This document shows, in pieces, positions 34,121 to 46,218 of a DNA stretch of 64,000 nt (position 1 is its first letter; each line of letters opens with the position of its first letter). The stretch covers positions 1,034,501-1,098,500 of the forward strand of contig NW_024067679.1 in NCBI RefSeq assembly GCF_009389715.1. The letters run 5' to 3'. The notes below the pieces were generated by a model, which was not told where the DNA came from, made no database searches, and saw only the letters and a program-made list of their open reading frames with translations. This stretch comes from Phoenix dactylifera. Lineage: Eukaryota; Streptophyta; Magnoliopsida; Arecales; Arecaceae. The translations under genes and the position numbers were made by a program.

Positions 34121-34803
34121 ATCTATATAAAACCCAGCAAATTGGACCCGGTCCACTTGATCGGCCAGTCACTTTGGCCCCCCTCCAAAAAAAAGGCATA
34201 TAACACGCATGTGCCTGGAGAGAAGAAGACTTCCGATAGGAGTCTTCTTCCTTCCCAAGATGGTCGGACGGAATCCGCCTCCAAGTCGGATTCCGGTCAC
34301 GGCCAAGCTCGGATTCTGGTCGCGGCCAAGCTCCTCATCCCTCTTCCACTTCATCGGAGAACCCAACCGTCATCGAATTCCTCTTTGATTTCTTTCGCGG
34401 CCGTCGACCGTGTCCATGTCGTTGCCATGGCCAACCGTCGCCAGGAACTAGGTAAAGACCCAGTCCGCCTTGAGCCACCCTCTCTTTCTTTCAGATTATG
34501 TGGAGCCTCGATGTCGGCTGATGATCTCCAGATTTCGGGCAAAAAGGGGATGCTCTACTTTTCCTATTTTCGAAAACCGACCTTGTTTTCTTCTGATTCC
34601 AACTGCCTCCATCGCCGTTGCTTGTCGTCGGAGGCTTACCTTGAATCCTCATGGTGGTTGGAAGATGTGGTTGGAGTTCTGGCCACCAGGATGCGTTGGC
34701 TTCATAGTTCAAGGGGCCGGAAAACCTAATTTTTGCTTTTAATGTTGTCGGCCGCCAGTCGTTGCCGGCCGCCGGTCCATGTCGGGCGCTGGTCGACGCC
34801 GAC

Positions 34804-35758
34804 TGTTGGGGGGAAAACCCAAGTCATGCCAGAAAGGCGCTCGACCAGGGAGCGCCGACCAGAAAGGCACTCGACCAGGGAGCGCCGACCAGAAAGGCGC
34901 GCGACCAGGGAGCGCCGACCAGAGAGGCGCCCGGCCAGGGAGCGCCGACCAGAAAGGCGCCCGACCTCACAACGCTCATGCTGAAGGCACCCCGCTGAGC
35001 AACTGGCTCGGCTCGGCACCCGTGCCGAGCCCATGCCTTCCCAAATATCCAACTCTCGCCTAATCCTCTAGAGGATCTGACAACCAGATACCCAACTCCA
35101 CCGTACTCTGTTAGTGTCCTCAAGCCATTAAGGCACGTGACCTCCGCAGGCCTTCGGCACGCCCTATCATTAATGCGTGTGACCCCTGCGGACCTCCGAT
35201 GCACTCAACCATTAAATGAACACGGCTCAAGATGATCTCCGGATCACTGGACCATCAAAACGTATGGCTCTCTCTGATCACTGGTTCACTCAGCAATCAA
35301 TGCACTTGCTATCTACGAACCCCAGGCCCACCACGGCCGGCGGTTCAACCACTCCAACAGGTCCGATCAACCATGACAGTTCGCTGACTCCGGTCTGATC
35401 CGGTCTTATTCTCCACAACGCCATTAATGAGCATGATCGTGCCCAATTATCACAAAAAAGACAATTTACCCTGTCACCTCTCAGGTAACATAATATCCTT
35501 CTATAAAAGAAAACCTGGGGGGAAAAGAAAAAACGGACACACACAGGAACAAACATTCTCCTCTTTTATTCCACTCATATACTAGCCCCCCTCTAACTTA
35601 AGCATCGGAGGGCCGGCGCCGGAGATCCCGGCCACCGGCTTTCTTGCAGGATCTTCCAGAAGGACGCCATCAGCCGGCGCGCCGTCACCCACTGTTCCAG
35701 CAGCGGAGCTCCTCCCCTCTCGGCTCACGGTCGCCCCCGGGTCCAATTTTCAGCAACA
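34804..35758 (+). mobile_element. 5' LTR of the Tat element
   Basis: It is 955 bp. It contains four full 30-bp units near its start, and TATAAAAG at about 35500 as the likely TATA box. The sequence just after it, TTGGTGCTAGAGG, is the primer-site position; I could not match it to a tRNA with confidence. Confidence 0.95.
34831..34966. repeat. 30-bp minisatellite in the Tat 5' LTR (four and a half units)
   Basis: The unit AGAAAGGCGCTCGACCAGGG plus AGCGCCGACC starts exactly at 34831, 34861, 34891, 34921 and, in part, 34951. Each unit holds an inverted GGCGC/GCGCC pair. The 3' LTR has only two full units. Confidence 0.95.
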
Positions 35759-35791
35759 GTTGGTGCTAGAGGAAGGGTCCGAGTTGCGGCC

Positions 35792-38700
35792 ATGAAACTG
35801 AGAAGTAAGGGGGCTTCCAATGCCTCTTGACGTCCTCCACCCAGTCCTGGACACTCTGTCCAGAACTCGCCACCTCCGGCCGAGTCAACTCAAGTTCGGC
35901 CGGAGCAGTTCGATGCCCTGGTGCAACAAGTGCAGGCCTTGGCCACCGCTGTCCAAAGCTTGCAACCCAGGGGCATCCCGACGGCACCGCTCCCTCCGGC
36001 CCCAGTTCAGCCGGTGCCTCCTACAAGCGGACTCCCCCTTCGAGGTCAGGACTCTCAAGTTCAGGCCTCCCTCTGGAGAGAACATCCAATTAGAGGCCCT
36101 GGTGGCTGGCCACAACCCTCGGAGGCTGAGTCAGTTCCAGGGCAACCTGCACTGGAGCGGACCGCTGCGGCGATCCCCCAGAATGATGAGCTCGACAAGA
36201 AGGTCGAGAAGCTGGAGCGCCAGATTCAGGCACTCCACGGAAGAAAATCGGGACGTGACGGTGACTTCGAGTTCACCACGAAGTCCCCCTTCTCCCAGCA
36301 AATTGAAGACGAGCCAGTCCCGCCACGGTTCAAGATGCCCCAGGTGGAGCCTTACAACGGCAGGACCGACCCCCTTGACCACCTGGAAAGTTGTCGGGCC
36401 TTAATGGCCCTACAGGGAGCCTCGGAGGCCATGCTGTGCAAAGCCTTTCCAGCAACGCTCCGAGGACCAGCCCGGCTTTGGTTACCGGGCTGAAGCCGAG
36501 TACTGTCTCCTCCTTCGAACAGCTCGGCAGACAGCTCGATAGCAATTTTGCCGCCAGCCAGCCCCAGCGGCGGACATCGGACTCCCTCCTTGATATAAAA
36601 CAAAAGGAGGGAGAGTCCCCCAAAGAATATTTGGACCGGTTTACCGCCGCGACATGGAAAGTTCGGAAGCTTGACCAGTCAATTGCCATGTCGGCACTAA
36701 AGACTGGAGCCCGGTCTTACAGGTTCCTCTTCTCCATCGAGAAGAATTTTCCTGCGGACCTCACTGAAATGCTTGTTCGGGTGCAGAAGTACGCGAAGGC
36801 CGAGGAAGCCGTGGCCGTTAGGCGGAGCGGGGCCGAGCAGACTTCCAAGAAACAGAAAAGACGCCGCGAGGAGCGTGGCCAGCCCAGAAGCCTGTCCCCG
36901 CGCCGAGCCAAGAATCCGCCCTGTCCGAAGAGTCCACCCCGATTACGGGGACCGCCTCAGCAGAGGTCACCACTCCGCCCGAGGTTTCCACCACGGGCTC
37001 GTGCACCCGAAGGGAGGTATGAAAACTACACTCCCCTTACTGCTCCTCGGGCCGAAATCCTCATGGAGATTGAGGGTCGGGATTATTTCCGGCCCCCGCC
37101 TCCAAGACGAGATCCCGGAGCCCGGCGTGATCCCCGGAAGTACTGCCGTTTCCATCGGGATCATGGCCATGATACGGAGGACTGTTTTCAGCTCCGGAAC
37201 GAGATCGAAGCGCTCATCCGCCGAGGGATGCTCGATCAATTTGTGCGAGGCTGGCGTGAAGAAAAGAGGTTGGCGGAGAGAGCTGCACAACCTGAAGATT
37301 CAAACGCCAACAGGCCCATCGCCGGCACCATCAACACCATCCGAGGCGGAGCCTCGGTCGGAGAAGCTTCAGGGGAGATGACCTCTTCGAAGCGCCTACG
37401 CGTCTCGGAAGCCATCTCATTCTCAGATGATGACTTGGAGGGAGTCGAAACTCCCCATGATAATGCTGTGGTCATCTCTATGGTTGTGAATAGATTCGAT
37501 GTAAAACGCATCTTAATCGATAATGGAAGCTCGGCGAACATTTTGTATTTTGATGCCTATTGTAAAATGGGGATGACAGAAAAGCAACTACGGAGGATGA
37601 ATGCTCTGTTGGTCGGATTTACTGGGGATTCGGTCCCAGTAGAGGGCGAGGTCGATCTCCTGGTCACGATCGGGCTCGCCCCCCGGAAAAGTACCGTGAG
37701 AATGACCTTCCTTGTGATACGCCTGCCCTCGGCTTATAACGCCATCCTTGGAAGACCAGGTCTCAACGCCCTTCGAGCCGTGGTCTCAACTCGCCACCTG
37801 CTCATGCGATTCCCCACCAGCCAAGGAGTTGGCGAAGTTCATGGGGACCAGGCGGTAGCAAGACGATGCTACATGGCGACCCATGAGGCGAAGCTACCGG
37901 CCGAAGTGTCGATCCCAGCAACAGACTAGCCTTCAGCTAAAACCCTGGAGGCACGGGTCGGCCCTCAGAAGAATCGGGTAGAGCCCGGTGAGCTACTAAT
38001 CCAAGTTCCTTTACACGAAAACCTTCTCGAGCTAACCGTGCAGGTTGGCTCCGGCCTCAATGATCGCGAAAGGGATCGCCTCGTCAACTTCTTGCGGAAC
38101 AACATGGATGTCTTCGTATGGTCGCCTGCGGATATGCCGGGGATAGATCCAGAGGTCATGGTCCACCGGCTCCAAGTAAAGCCAACCTGCAAGCCTGTGC
38201 GACAAAAGAAGCGAGGTACCGCTCCTGAACGACAACGAGCAGCAGCCGAGGAGGTTGATAAACTCCTTAAGGCTAGCTTCATTCGAGAGATATCCTACCC
38301 AGAGTGGCTCGCCAATGTGGTCCTCGTCAAAAAGGCTAGCGGAAAATGGCGCATGTGCGTGGACTACACCGACTTGAATAAAGCCTGCCCAAAGGACAGC
38401 TTCCCACTCTCCAGCATCGACCAGCTCGTGGACTCCACTTCGGGGCATGAGCTGTTGGCATTCATGGACGCCTTCTCCGGATACAACCAGATCCGTATGG
38501 CACCAGAAGATGAAGAAAAGATGGCCTTCATCACCGACGGGGGTACCTACTGCTACAAAGTAATGCCATTCGGCTTAAAGAATGCCGGAGCAACTTATCA
38601 GAGGCTGGTCAGCCGGATCTTCAAAGACCAGATAGGCCGAAACATGGAGGTCTATGTTGATGACATGCTGGTGAAAAGCAAGGTGGCACAAGACCATGTG

Positions 38701-41220
38701 ACTGACCTTGATGAAGCATTCTCCACACTCTGAAGGTACCAAATGAAGCTCAACCCAGCCAAATGTGCGTTCGGAGTCACCTCGGGCAAATTCCTTGGCT
38801 TCATCATTACGCAGCGGGAAATCGAGGCCAATCCCGAAAAGATCCGAGCGCTCCAAGAGATGACGCCTCTGAGGACAGTCAAGGAGGTACAACGGCTTAC
38901 GGGCCGAGTCGCAGCTCTCGGAAGATTCATCTCCCGATCGGCCGAGCGCTGCCTTCCATTTTTTGCGACTCTTAAGAAGCCAAAGAACTTCCTATGGTCG
39001 GCCGAGTGCCAGCAATCTTTTGAAGAGCTCAAGCACCTTCTCGCTTCCCCTCCCCTGCTCACAAAGCCCCGGCAGGGTGAACTCCTCTACCTGTACTTAG
39101 CTGTTTTCCCTGTAGCAGTGAGCTCGGTCCTGGTTCGGGAGGAGGGCAAGCTCCAAAAGCCAGTATATTACACCAGCCGGGTCTTGAGGGATGCTGAGAC
39201 CCGATACTCCAAGCTGGAGAAGACTGTTTATGCCTTGGTCATCTCAGCTCGGAGGCTCCGACCTTATTTCCAAGCCCACACGATGGCCGTGCTGACCGAC
39301 CAGCCAGTAAAGCAGATCCTGCAAAGATCAGACCGCGCAGGCCGGATTACCAGGTGGGCCGTCGAGCTCGGAGAATTTGACCTCGAGTACCGACCCAGAC
39401 CGGCGATCAAAGCGCAGGCACTCGCCGACTTTATAGTCGAGTGCACCATACCGGACGAGGCCGAGCCCAAACCTGAGCCTATGCCAATAGAGCAGACCCC
39501 GAGTTTGGCATGGACTTTGCACGTCGATGGCTCTTCAAACTCGGAGGGTAGCGGAGCGGGTCTCATCCTCACCAGCCCAGATGGGGTGGTTGCCGAACAA
39601 GCCTTACGCCTCGAGTTTCCTGCTTCCAACAACATGGCAGAATACGAAGCACTCATCGCCAGGCTCAAGCTAGCCAGAGAGCTAGGAGTGAAGGACCTGA
39701 GGGCCTTCAGCGATTCTCAGCTCGTCGTCAACCAAATCCTGGGTGACTTCGAAGCCAGAGACCCCACAATGCAGGAGTATCTTCGGAAGGTACGAGACCT
39801 CACCTCGACCTTGAATTCTTTCCACATCCAACATGTCGCCAGGTCAGAGAACCTTAGAGCCGACCAGCTGTCAAAGCTGGCGTCCTCTCGCATGAGCGAG
39901 CTTCCCAGAACGGCGGCACTGGAGTATCTCCAAAAATCCAGCACGGAGGAGCTCGAGCAGGCCCTTTGCATTGAGTTCGAGCCAAGCTGGATGGACGAGC
40001 TCATCAGCTATTTGCAAAACGAAGTCCTCCCCAGCAATGAACGTGAGGCTCGCCGAGTAAAGCGTTCCGCCGCCTGGTACATATTGCACGAGGGAAAGCT
40101 TTATCGAAGATCTTTCACCTCTTTCCTCCTCAGATGTCTCCGCCCGACAGAGGCTGATTATGCAATGCGTGAGGTCCATGAAGGAATTTGTGGAAATCAT
40201 CTGGGGGGACGAGCATTGGCCCATAAGATTTTGCGCCAAGGGTATTACTGGCCGACACTCCAAAAGGATGCTTTGGACCTCGTCCGAAGATGCGACCGAT
40301 GCCAGAGAAACGCCAATGTCCAACGCCGACCCTCGGCTTCGTTAACCTCCATCAGCTCCCCTTGGCCTTTTGCCCAGTGGGGAATCGACATCCTGGGACC
40401 ATTCCCTCTGGCGACCGGGCAAAGAAAATTCCTAGTCGTCTCCATCGACTATTTTACCAAGTGGGTGGAAGCCGAGCCACTCGCCCGGATCACCGAGCAG
40501 AAGATGCGGAATTTTGTCTGAAAGTCAATAATCTGCAGATTTGGGCTCCCCCGCATCTTCATATCGGACAACGACCGCCAGTTCGACAACCTCCGCTTTA
40601 GAGAATTCTGCTCCGAGCTTGGCATCGACCACCGCTTTACCTCGGTCGCGCACCCTCAGACAAACGGAGAAGCCGAGGTAACAAATCGTACTATTTTGCA
40701 GGGACTCAAAGCCAGGCTCGACAAATCCAAAGGACAGTGGGTCGAAGACCTATACAATGTCCTGTGGGCTTACCGGACCACATTTCGTGTCCCCACCGGC
40801 GAGACTCCCTTCAATTTAACATATGGAATGGAAGCTGTCATCCCGTTGGAGATCAGACTCCCTTCTCCGAGGGTAGAACACTATGATGCCAGCTCCAACT
40901 CCTCACAGCTCAGAAACAACCTGGACCTAATCGAGGAGACAAGGGAGGATGCCCAAGTTCGCATGGCAAGGTACCAGCAAAAGACAGCGCAGTACTACAA
41001 CGCCAGAGTCAAAGTTAAATCCTTCAAAACAGGGGACCTCGTCCTTAGAAGAGCCGAGGCCTCCCGACCGACCGAACAAGGAAAACTGGCTCCAAACTGG
41101 AAGGGACCTTACCGAATCACACGCGTCCGGCGGCCCGGAACTTACAAGCTAGAGTCTCTCGATGGGACTCCCATTTCACGAAGCTGGAGTTCTGAAAATC
41201 TCCGCGTGTACTACCCGTAG
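35792..41220 (+). pseudogene. Tat-lineage gag-pol polyprotein with dual RNase H, broken
   Basis: Gag starts at 35792 in one frame and, after a one-base loss near 36480, continues in the frame used to the end. In order there is the gag core (RLW then GLKPSTVSSFEQLG), a zinc knuckle near 37140 (CRFHRDHGHDTEDC), the protease LIDNGSSANILY near 37510, the reverse transcriptase ([33 protein letters not shown] near 38650), RNase H, a second archaeal-type RNase H (WTLHVDGSSNSEGSGAGLIL near 39510, NNMAEYEALI, FSDSQLVVNQI), the integrase zinc site (H...C..C near 40180-40310) and core (WGIDILGPFP, HPQTNGEAEV), and a C-terminal GDLVLRR motif. Stops: TGA 35828, TAG 37927, TGA 38731, TGA 40519. Confidence 0.93.
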
Positions 41221-41395
41221 AACCCCGAGAGGTTCCCCATTTTTTAATCATAAATCTCATTTTACAACAGCTTATGTGGACTTGTTCAAATTCGCCAATT
41301 CTCCTAATGATTGTCTCATGGTACCAGACCTGGCCCGGCTCGTCAATCAGCATAAAGCGGAGCCAGACGCCTTGACAAAATCTTGGAGCGTCAAA

Positions 41396-41535
41396 CATCG
41401 AGCTCGGCTCGATCTCCATCGAACATCGAGCTCGGCTCGATCTCCATCGAACATCGAGCTCGGCTCGATCTCCATCGAACATCGAGCTCGGCTCGCTCTC
41501 CATCGAACATCGAGCTCGGCTCGATCTCCATCGAA
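41396..41535. repeat. 28-bp tandem repeat, five copies
   Basis: The unit CATCGAGCTCGGCTCGATCT plus CCATCGAA starts at 41396, 41424, 41452, 41480 and 41508. Related copies follow near 41665-41720. It lies in the 3' region of the Tat element between the integrase and the end of the antisense gene. Open frames across it are repeat artefacts. Confidence 0.95.
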
Positions 41536-41720
41536 TACCTCGACCACGGTTGGGATGCCCCGATACTTCGGGATGACGGAGCACCTACGTGGTCTCCCTG
41601 AAGATGATCGTGAGTTCGTGGGTTCGTGGGTTCGTGAGTTCGTGAGTTCGAGATGCGATCTCCATCAAACATCGAGCTCGGCTCGATCTCCATCGATCAT
41701 CAAGCTCGGCTCGATCTCCT

Positions 41721-42580
41721 GTTCGTGATCAGTGAAACATTCGTGATTGGCGACAATCTCTGATGGCAGATTGGCTTCTATTATGCCGGCGTCCCTAAAG
41801 AACGGACTCCGAGCAAGAAGAGCGTCCTCGAAATCGCCGAGCAAAGTTCACAGCCTCGGCGTAAGACGCCCATGGTACCAGGTACCCATTCGATTAATGT
41901 CTTCACATTATTTCATTTACTTCATTCCTGATTAATTAATTACCTGAATGAAACCCCGACCAGCGTCGAGGTACCTGGTCGGGCTAATCATTGCTCGGCC
42001 TCACCCATCCCACATGCACTGTTCGACCGCGAGCCATGGCCTAGTTTGTACCAGCAGCTCGATGAATCCTCATCCCGAGCTTCGGGACATCCAACTCGGT
42101 TGTCGAAAGAAGTCCAACAATCCGCCTCGGTAACCTAAAGTCCGAGTTAAGTCCGAATAAAATTCGAGTTTAGTGACCTTTGGTCCTAGGGCTCGGCCGA
42201 ATTCTGAGCTAAGCTCGAGAAGGCTTGCCGAGCCCAAGCATATTCTCTTAGACGTAAGCATCGCGATATTGCTGGTCGAAAGTCCGAGCAGCGGAAACTC
42301 GGACCTGAGCTCGGACTGGATAAATACGCCGAGCCTAAATGCAGGTCTAACTATGTAGCAGACGAAGTTGGGGCTGCAGAGCCCAAGTCCTTGGAACCTA
42401 AAGCGGACCCAAGTGAAGAAACTTAGGTCTACCGAAAATCGAAAACACAAACCAATTGCAAGTTACGAAAAAATATTTATTCATTTAAAGGAGCCCGTAG
42501 GCTAAGTACAGAGTTTGGGCTCGGCCTTAACAATATGGAGGCCACCCCAATTTACAAAAGTAAAGAGAACGAAAAAACTT
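41721..42580. other. Non-coding part of the Tat 3' region
   Basis: No gene is supported. It is the region downstream of the antisense gene's stop codon, and therefore likely holds that gene's 3' untranslated end on the minus strand. Confidence 0.5.
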
Positions 42581-44821
42581 TTAAGGCTCAGCTCTACTGT
42601 CCTCGGCGACTTCAGGAACGGCCGGTTCCTCTGCGATCGAGGTTCCTACCTCAGCCTCGGCGGCCTCGGGAGCAGCCTCGGCAATCTCGGGAGCAGCCTC
42701 GGGCGCCTCGGCCGGGCCCTCCTGGGCAGCCCGGTCAGCTGCCGGAGCTTCCGTCTCCACCTCCGACTCCTCGACCCCCGCTCCTGGTTGAAGCAGGTTA
42801 AGGTCGAAGTCTGGAAGAAGTCGCCGTAGTTGGTTGCGGAAGTCCTTGAAGCCCTGGATGAGCCCGTTTACGCCTTCCTCTTCCAGTAAGTCGCGAAACT
42901 CTTCCGATTCATGGAAGAGTTTAACGGCGTCCTGGGCCTGCTCCCGAGCCTCCTTCTCCCGAGCCTCGTGGTAGGCGGCCTTCCGCTCCAAATTTTTTAT
43001 TTCCTGATCGCGATCGACGAGCAAAGATTGCGCGTCGAGCAAACGGGCTTCGAGCACTTGGGCCTTGAGGTGAGCTTCCCCCACCTCCTGCTCGCGGATG
43101 GCGAGCGTCGACTCGGCTTCGGCCAGACGAGCCTCCACGGCGCGCACTTCAGATTTGACTAGAGTGTGCGCGCCCTTCTCCTCTTCGAGCTCGGCGGTCA
43201 GAGCCCGAATCTCGTCCTCGGCCGCCCCCACTCTCGTCTGGAGCTCCAGGCGCTCAGCCTCGGACACCAGGCGCCTCGCCTCGGCCTCCTCGTGCCCCCG
43301 CTGATGCCTTCGGGCTCGCTCCCGATAGTCTTGGATAATGTGCATCAGCGTCTCCGTCTCGTGCAGATGCTGTAAAAAGAGGGACGTGAGAAACAAATCC
43401 AATTTAAAATAAACTTGCACAAATATAGTTGCACGAACGGAGAGATAAACTTACCCGGACGGCAGAGCAAAGGGCAGAATCTATGAAGGCGCCATAATTC
43501 ATGGACCGGATCTTGGCCTGGTCGGCCGGGAGCAGCGCGACCCGAAGAAACTCGCGCGCTACCTGGGGGTTGTTGAGGGCCGAGTCGCCCTCGAAAACCG
43601 TCCACCCGGGAGCGTAAGGCACCCGCTCCCGGGGGCCCGACGAGCCCGGAAGGCCGGCCTCGGCTGGCCTGGGCGGAGCCGACCCCGCAGCTTCTTGACT
43701 ATTCCCCGGCTCGGGACTGGGGAATTGGGGTCGGACAGGCGGCCGATCTGACTGCCGCAAAGTTGGGGCGGGGCGCGCAAGCGCCAAACCCGCCGAAGAA
43801 CTCCTCCCCCCTGGTCGGCGCTCGGGGCTTCCTGCCGACCAGGAATTTGTGAAATTGGCGCCGGACACGGAAGCGCTATCGTAGCCCCACCGGAGCTCGT
43901 GCCCCTGGAACCTGGGCCCTCCCTCCGACCAGCTTCAGAGTGCGCGGTGCTGGGAGCGCCCGTCTCGGCCGCCGCGGTCGCCGAGACCTTCGCCTTCTTC
44001 TTCGGCTCGGTCGGCTCCCCCGCGAGCTCGGCCGCCCTCTTCTGAAATCGGGCATACAGGACCTCGCTCTTGGTCACCATTTTTGCGATATCTGTAAGGG
44101 CGAGCAGGATTAGAACACGGAATAATAGCAGAGTAAAAAGCAACTTTCTGTTGTTACCCTTATCCTGAGGACGCGCCGAGCTCAGGCCAACATTCACTAG
44201 AGCGTCCTCACTTATGAGGCCGCTCAGTAGAATACCGTCCCCAAGGCTGCGAACGGTGTCGAAGATCTCCTGCTCGCGCGTAGAAAGCTTGGGGACTTTA
44301 TTGATGGACCTGAGTCGGGTCGGCCTCCACCTAGGGTCAAACCCCCATGTCCGTTCAGAGCCTAGAAAGAAGAATTTCTTCTTCCACTCGTGAATGGACG
44401 AAGGAGCGCCCTGGAAGAGTGGCCGACCCGCCCGAAGGGCAATGTAGAGCCACTCTCGGTCTCCCGGGTTCAACTTCAACACGAAGAGTCGCCGGAAAAC
44501 GTTTACAGAAGTCGGAATCCCGAACGCCAAACATAGCGACAGGAAACCGACTACTGTCCTCCAGGCTTTCGAAGCGAGTTGCGCCGGGACCAACTGGTAC
44601 TCCGTAAGCAACTCGTTCACGAACCCGTGAAGAGGAAATTGTAGGCCGGCCCAGAGTGCCTCCAGGTACACTCCGATCCGGCCTACCGGGGGATTCGTTA
44701 CCCGATCCCCCAACCCGGCGGGCTCCAGACGGAACCCTCGTCGAGGAAAGAACCATTCCTCGGCCATCTCGACCTCCAACTCACTCATGGTGGACTCGAC
44801 ATCACTTGGACCGAGACCCAT
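42581..44821 (-). pseudogene. Antisense gene of the Tat element, three exons, one frame break
   Basis: On the minus strand, opposite to gag-pol, exon 1 is 44821-44158, exon 2 is 44091-43455 and exon 3 is 43369-42581. Intron 1 (66 bp) and intron 2 (85 bp) have GT-AG ends, and the second donor is the consensus GGTAAGT. Exon 1 holds LQFPLHGFVNELLTEYQL and VPAQLASKAWRTVVGFLSL, matching the domain known as putative gypsy-type transposon protein. Exon 2 has a nuclear-type basic stretch (EPKKKAKVS) and a Pro/Ser/Gly-rich linker. Exon 3 encodes a long Glu/Arg/Ala coiled coil and an acidic Ala/Glu/Pro tail. Within exon 2, between about 43868 and 43600, the frame must change to reach exon 3, so the gene is probably broken by one indel. 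Antisense extra ORFs are known in Tat elements; the function is unknown. Confidence 0.8.
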
Positions 44822-45310
44822 TAGGAAGAGGAAAGAAGGGTTCTGAGAGGATAAAAAAAAGGGGGACCTTTGAAGGATGCCGGAGATAAGAAGCTTCGGA
44901 CTGAGAAAAGCTGGAGGAAGAAGACAATAGGAAAGTAGCTGGAGGCCAGGTGAGGATTTATATAGATCCCTCCAACGGCCCAGATCAGCGAGAAAAAATG
45001 CTGCTCCCCATTCAGATCACGACGCGTGTTGGCCCGAAAGACGGAGCGCCACATTCAATTCGGGCTGATGCCTCGAACACAGAAGCGCCTCGTTGGATCG
45101 TGCGGCCCTATCATGAGCCCACGACGCGAGGACGCTTCGGAGAAGGCACCCTAATAATGAGACGTTTCGGAAAAGAAGAGACGCCGCCTATTAAAAGCAC
45201 CTCGAAGCGCGCGATAATTCGAAACGCGCGATAATTTGAAATTTCCTTAACTCATAATAGCCCGACTAAAACTACTTCCCGCGCTCAAGCTGGTGGCCAG
45301 CTGGAACTCG
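44822..45310. other. Region between the antisense gene and the Tat 3' LTR
   Basis: This part must hold the promoter of the antisense gene on the minus strand. ATATAAATCC at about 44956-44965 (minus orientation of GGATTTATAT) is a possible TATA box, 135 bp before the antisense start codon. Confidence 0.45.
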
Positions 45311-45324
45311 GAAGTCGGGGGTAG
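45311..45324 (+). promoter_or_regulatory. Polypurine tract of the Tat element
   Basis: GAAGTCGGGGGTAG sits directly before the 3' LTR start at 45325. Confidence 0.6.
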
Positions 45325-46213
45325 TGTTGGGGGGAAAACCCAAGTCATGCCAGAAAGGCGCTCGACCAGGGAGCGCCGACCAGAGAGGCGCCTGGCCAGG
45401 GAGCGCCGACCAGAAAGGCGCCCGACCTCACAACGCTCAAGCTGAAGGCACCCCGCTGAGCAACTGGCTCGGCTCGGCACCTGTGCCGAGCCCATGCCTT
45501 TCCAAATATCCAACTCTCGCCTAATCCTCTAGAGGATCTGACAACCAGATACCCAACTCCACCGTACTCTGTTACTGTCCTCAAGCCATTAAGGCACGTG
45601 ACCTCCGCAGGCCTTCGGCACGCCCTATCATTAATGCGTGTGACCCCTGCGGACCTCCGATGCACTCAACCATTAAATGAATACGGCTCAAGATGATCTC
45701 CGGATCACTGGACCATCAAAGCGTATGGCTCTCTCTGATCACTGGTTCACTCAGCAATCAATGCACTTGCTATCTACGACCCCAGGCCCACCACGGCCGG
45801 CGGTTCAACCACTCCAACAGGTCCGATCAACCATGACAGTTCGCTGACTCCGGTTGATCCGGTCTTATTCTCCACAACGCCATTAATGAGCATGATCGTG
45901 CCCAATTATCACAAAAAAGACAATTTACCCTGTCACCTCTCAGGTAACATAATATCCTTCTATAAAAGGAAACCTGGGGGGAAAAGAAAAAACGGACACA
46001 CACAGGAACAAACATTCTCCTCTTTTATTCCACTCATATACTAGCCCCCCTCTGACTTAAGCATCGGAGGGCCGGCGCCGGAGATCCCGGCCACCGGCTT
46101 TCTTGCAGGATCTCCAGGAGGACGCCACCAGCCGGCGCGCCGCACCACTGTTCCAGCAGCGGAGCTCCTCCCCTCTCGCTCACGGTCACCCCCGGGTCCA
46201 ATTTCCAGCAACA
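45325..46213 (+). mobile_element. 3' LTR of the Tat element
   Basis: It is 889 bp, 66 bp shorter than the 5' LTR; two missing 30-bp units (present at 45352-45411 only twice) account for 60 of these. The rest is nearly identical, so the element is fairly young despite the broken polyprotein. Confidence 0.95.
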
Positions 46214-46218
46214 CCGAC

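Larger units (their letters stand above)
34804..46213 (+). mobile_element. Ty3/gypsy Tat-lineage element with antisense gene
   Basis: It is 11.4 kb between LTRs starting TGTTGGGGGGAAAAC and ending CCAGCAACA or TCAGCAACA, flanked by the duplication CCGAC (34799-34803 and 46214-46218). The order gag, protease, reverse transcriptase, RNase H, second (archaeal-type) RNase H, integrase, then a 4-kb 3' region with an antisense gene is diagnostic of the plant Tat lineage. It interrupts the solo LTR. The polyprotein has four stops and one frameshift. Confidence 0.95.

Noticed and set aside
34142..35063. Plus- and minus-strand frames across the solo LTR and Tat LTR start (for example 34142-34729)
   Set aside because: They cross element boundaries or the 30-bp repeat and match no protein family.
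41117..41728. Frames of 66-188 codons with repeats such as ELDVRW and SSSARSPSNI
   Set aside because: They are translations of the 28-bp tandem repeat.
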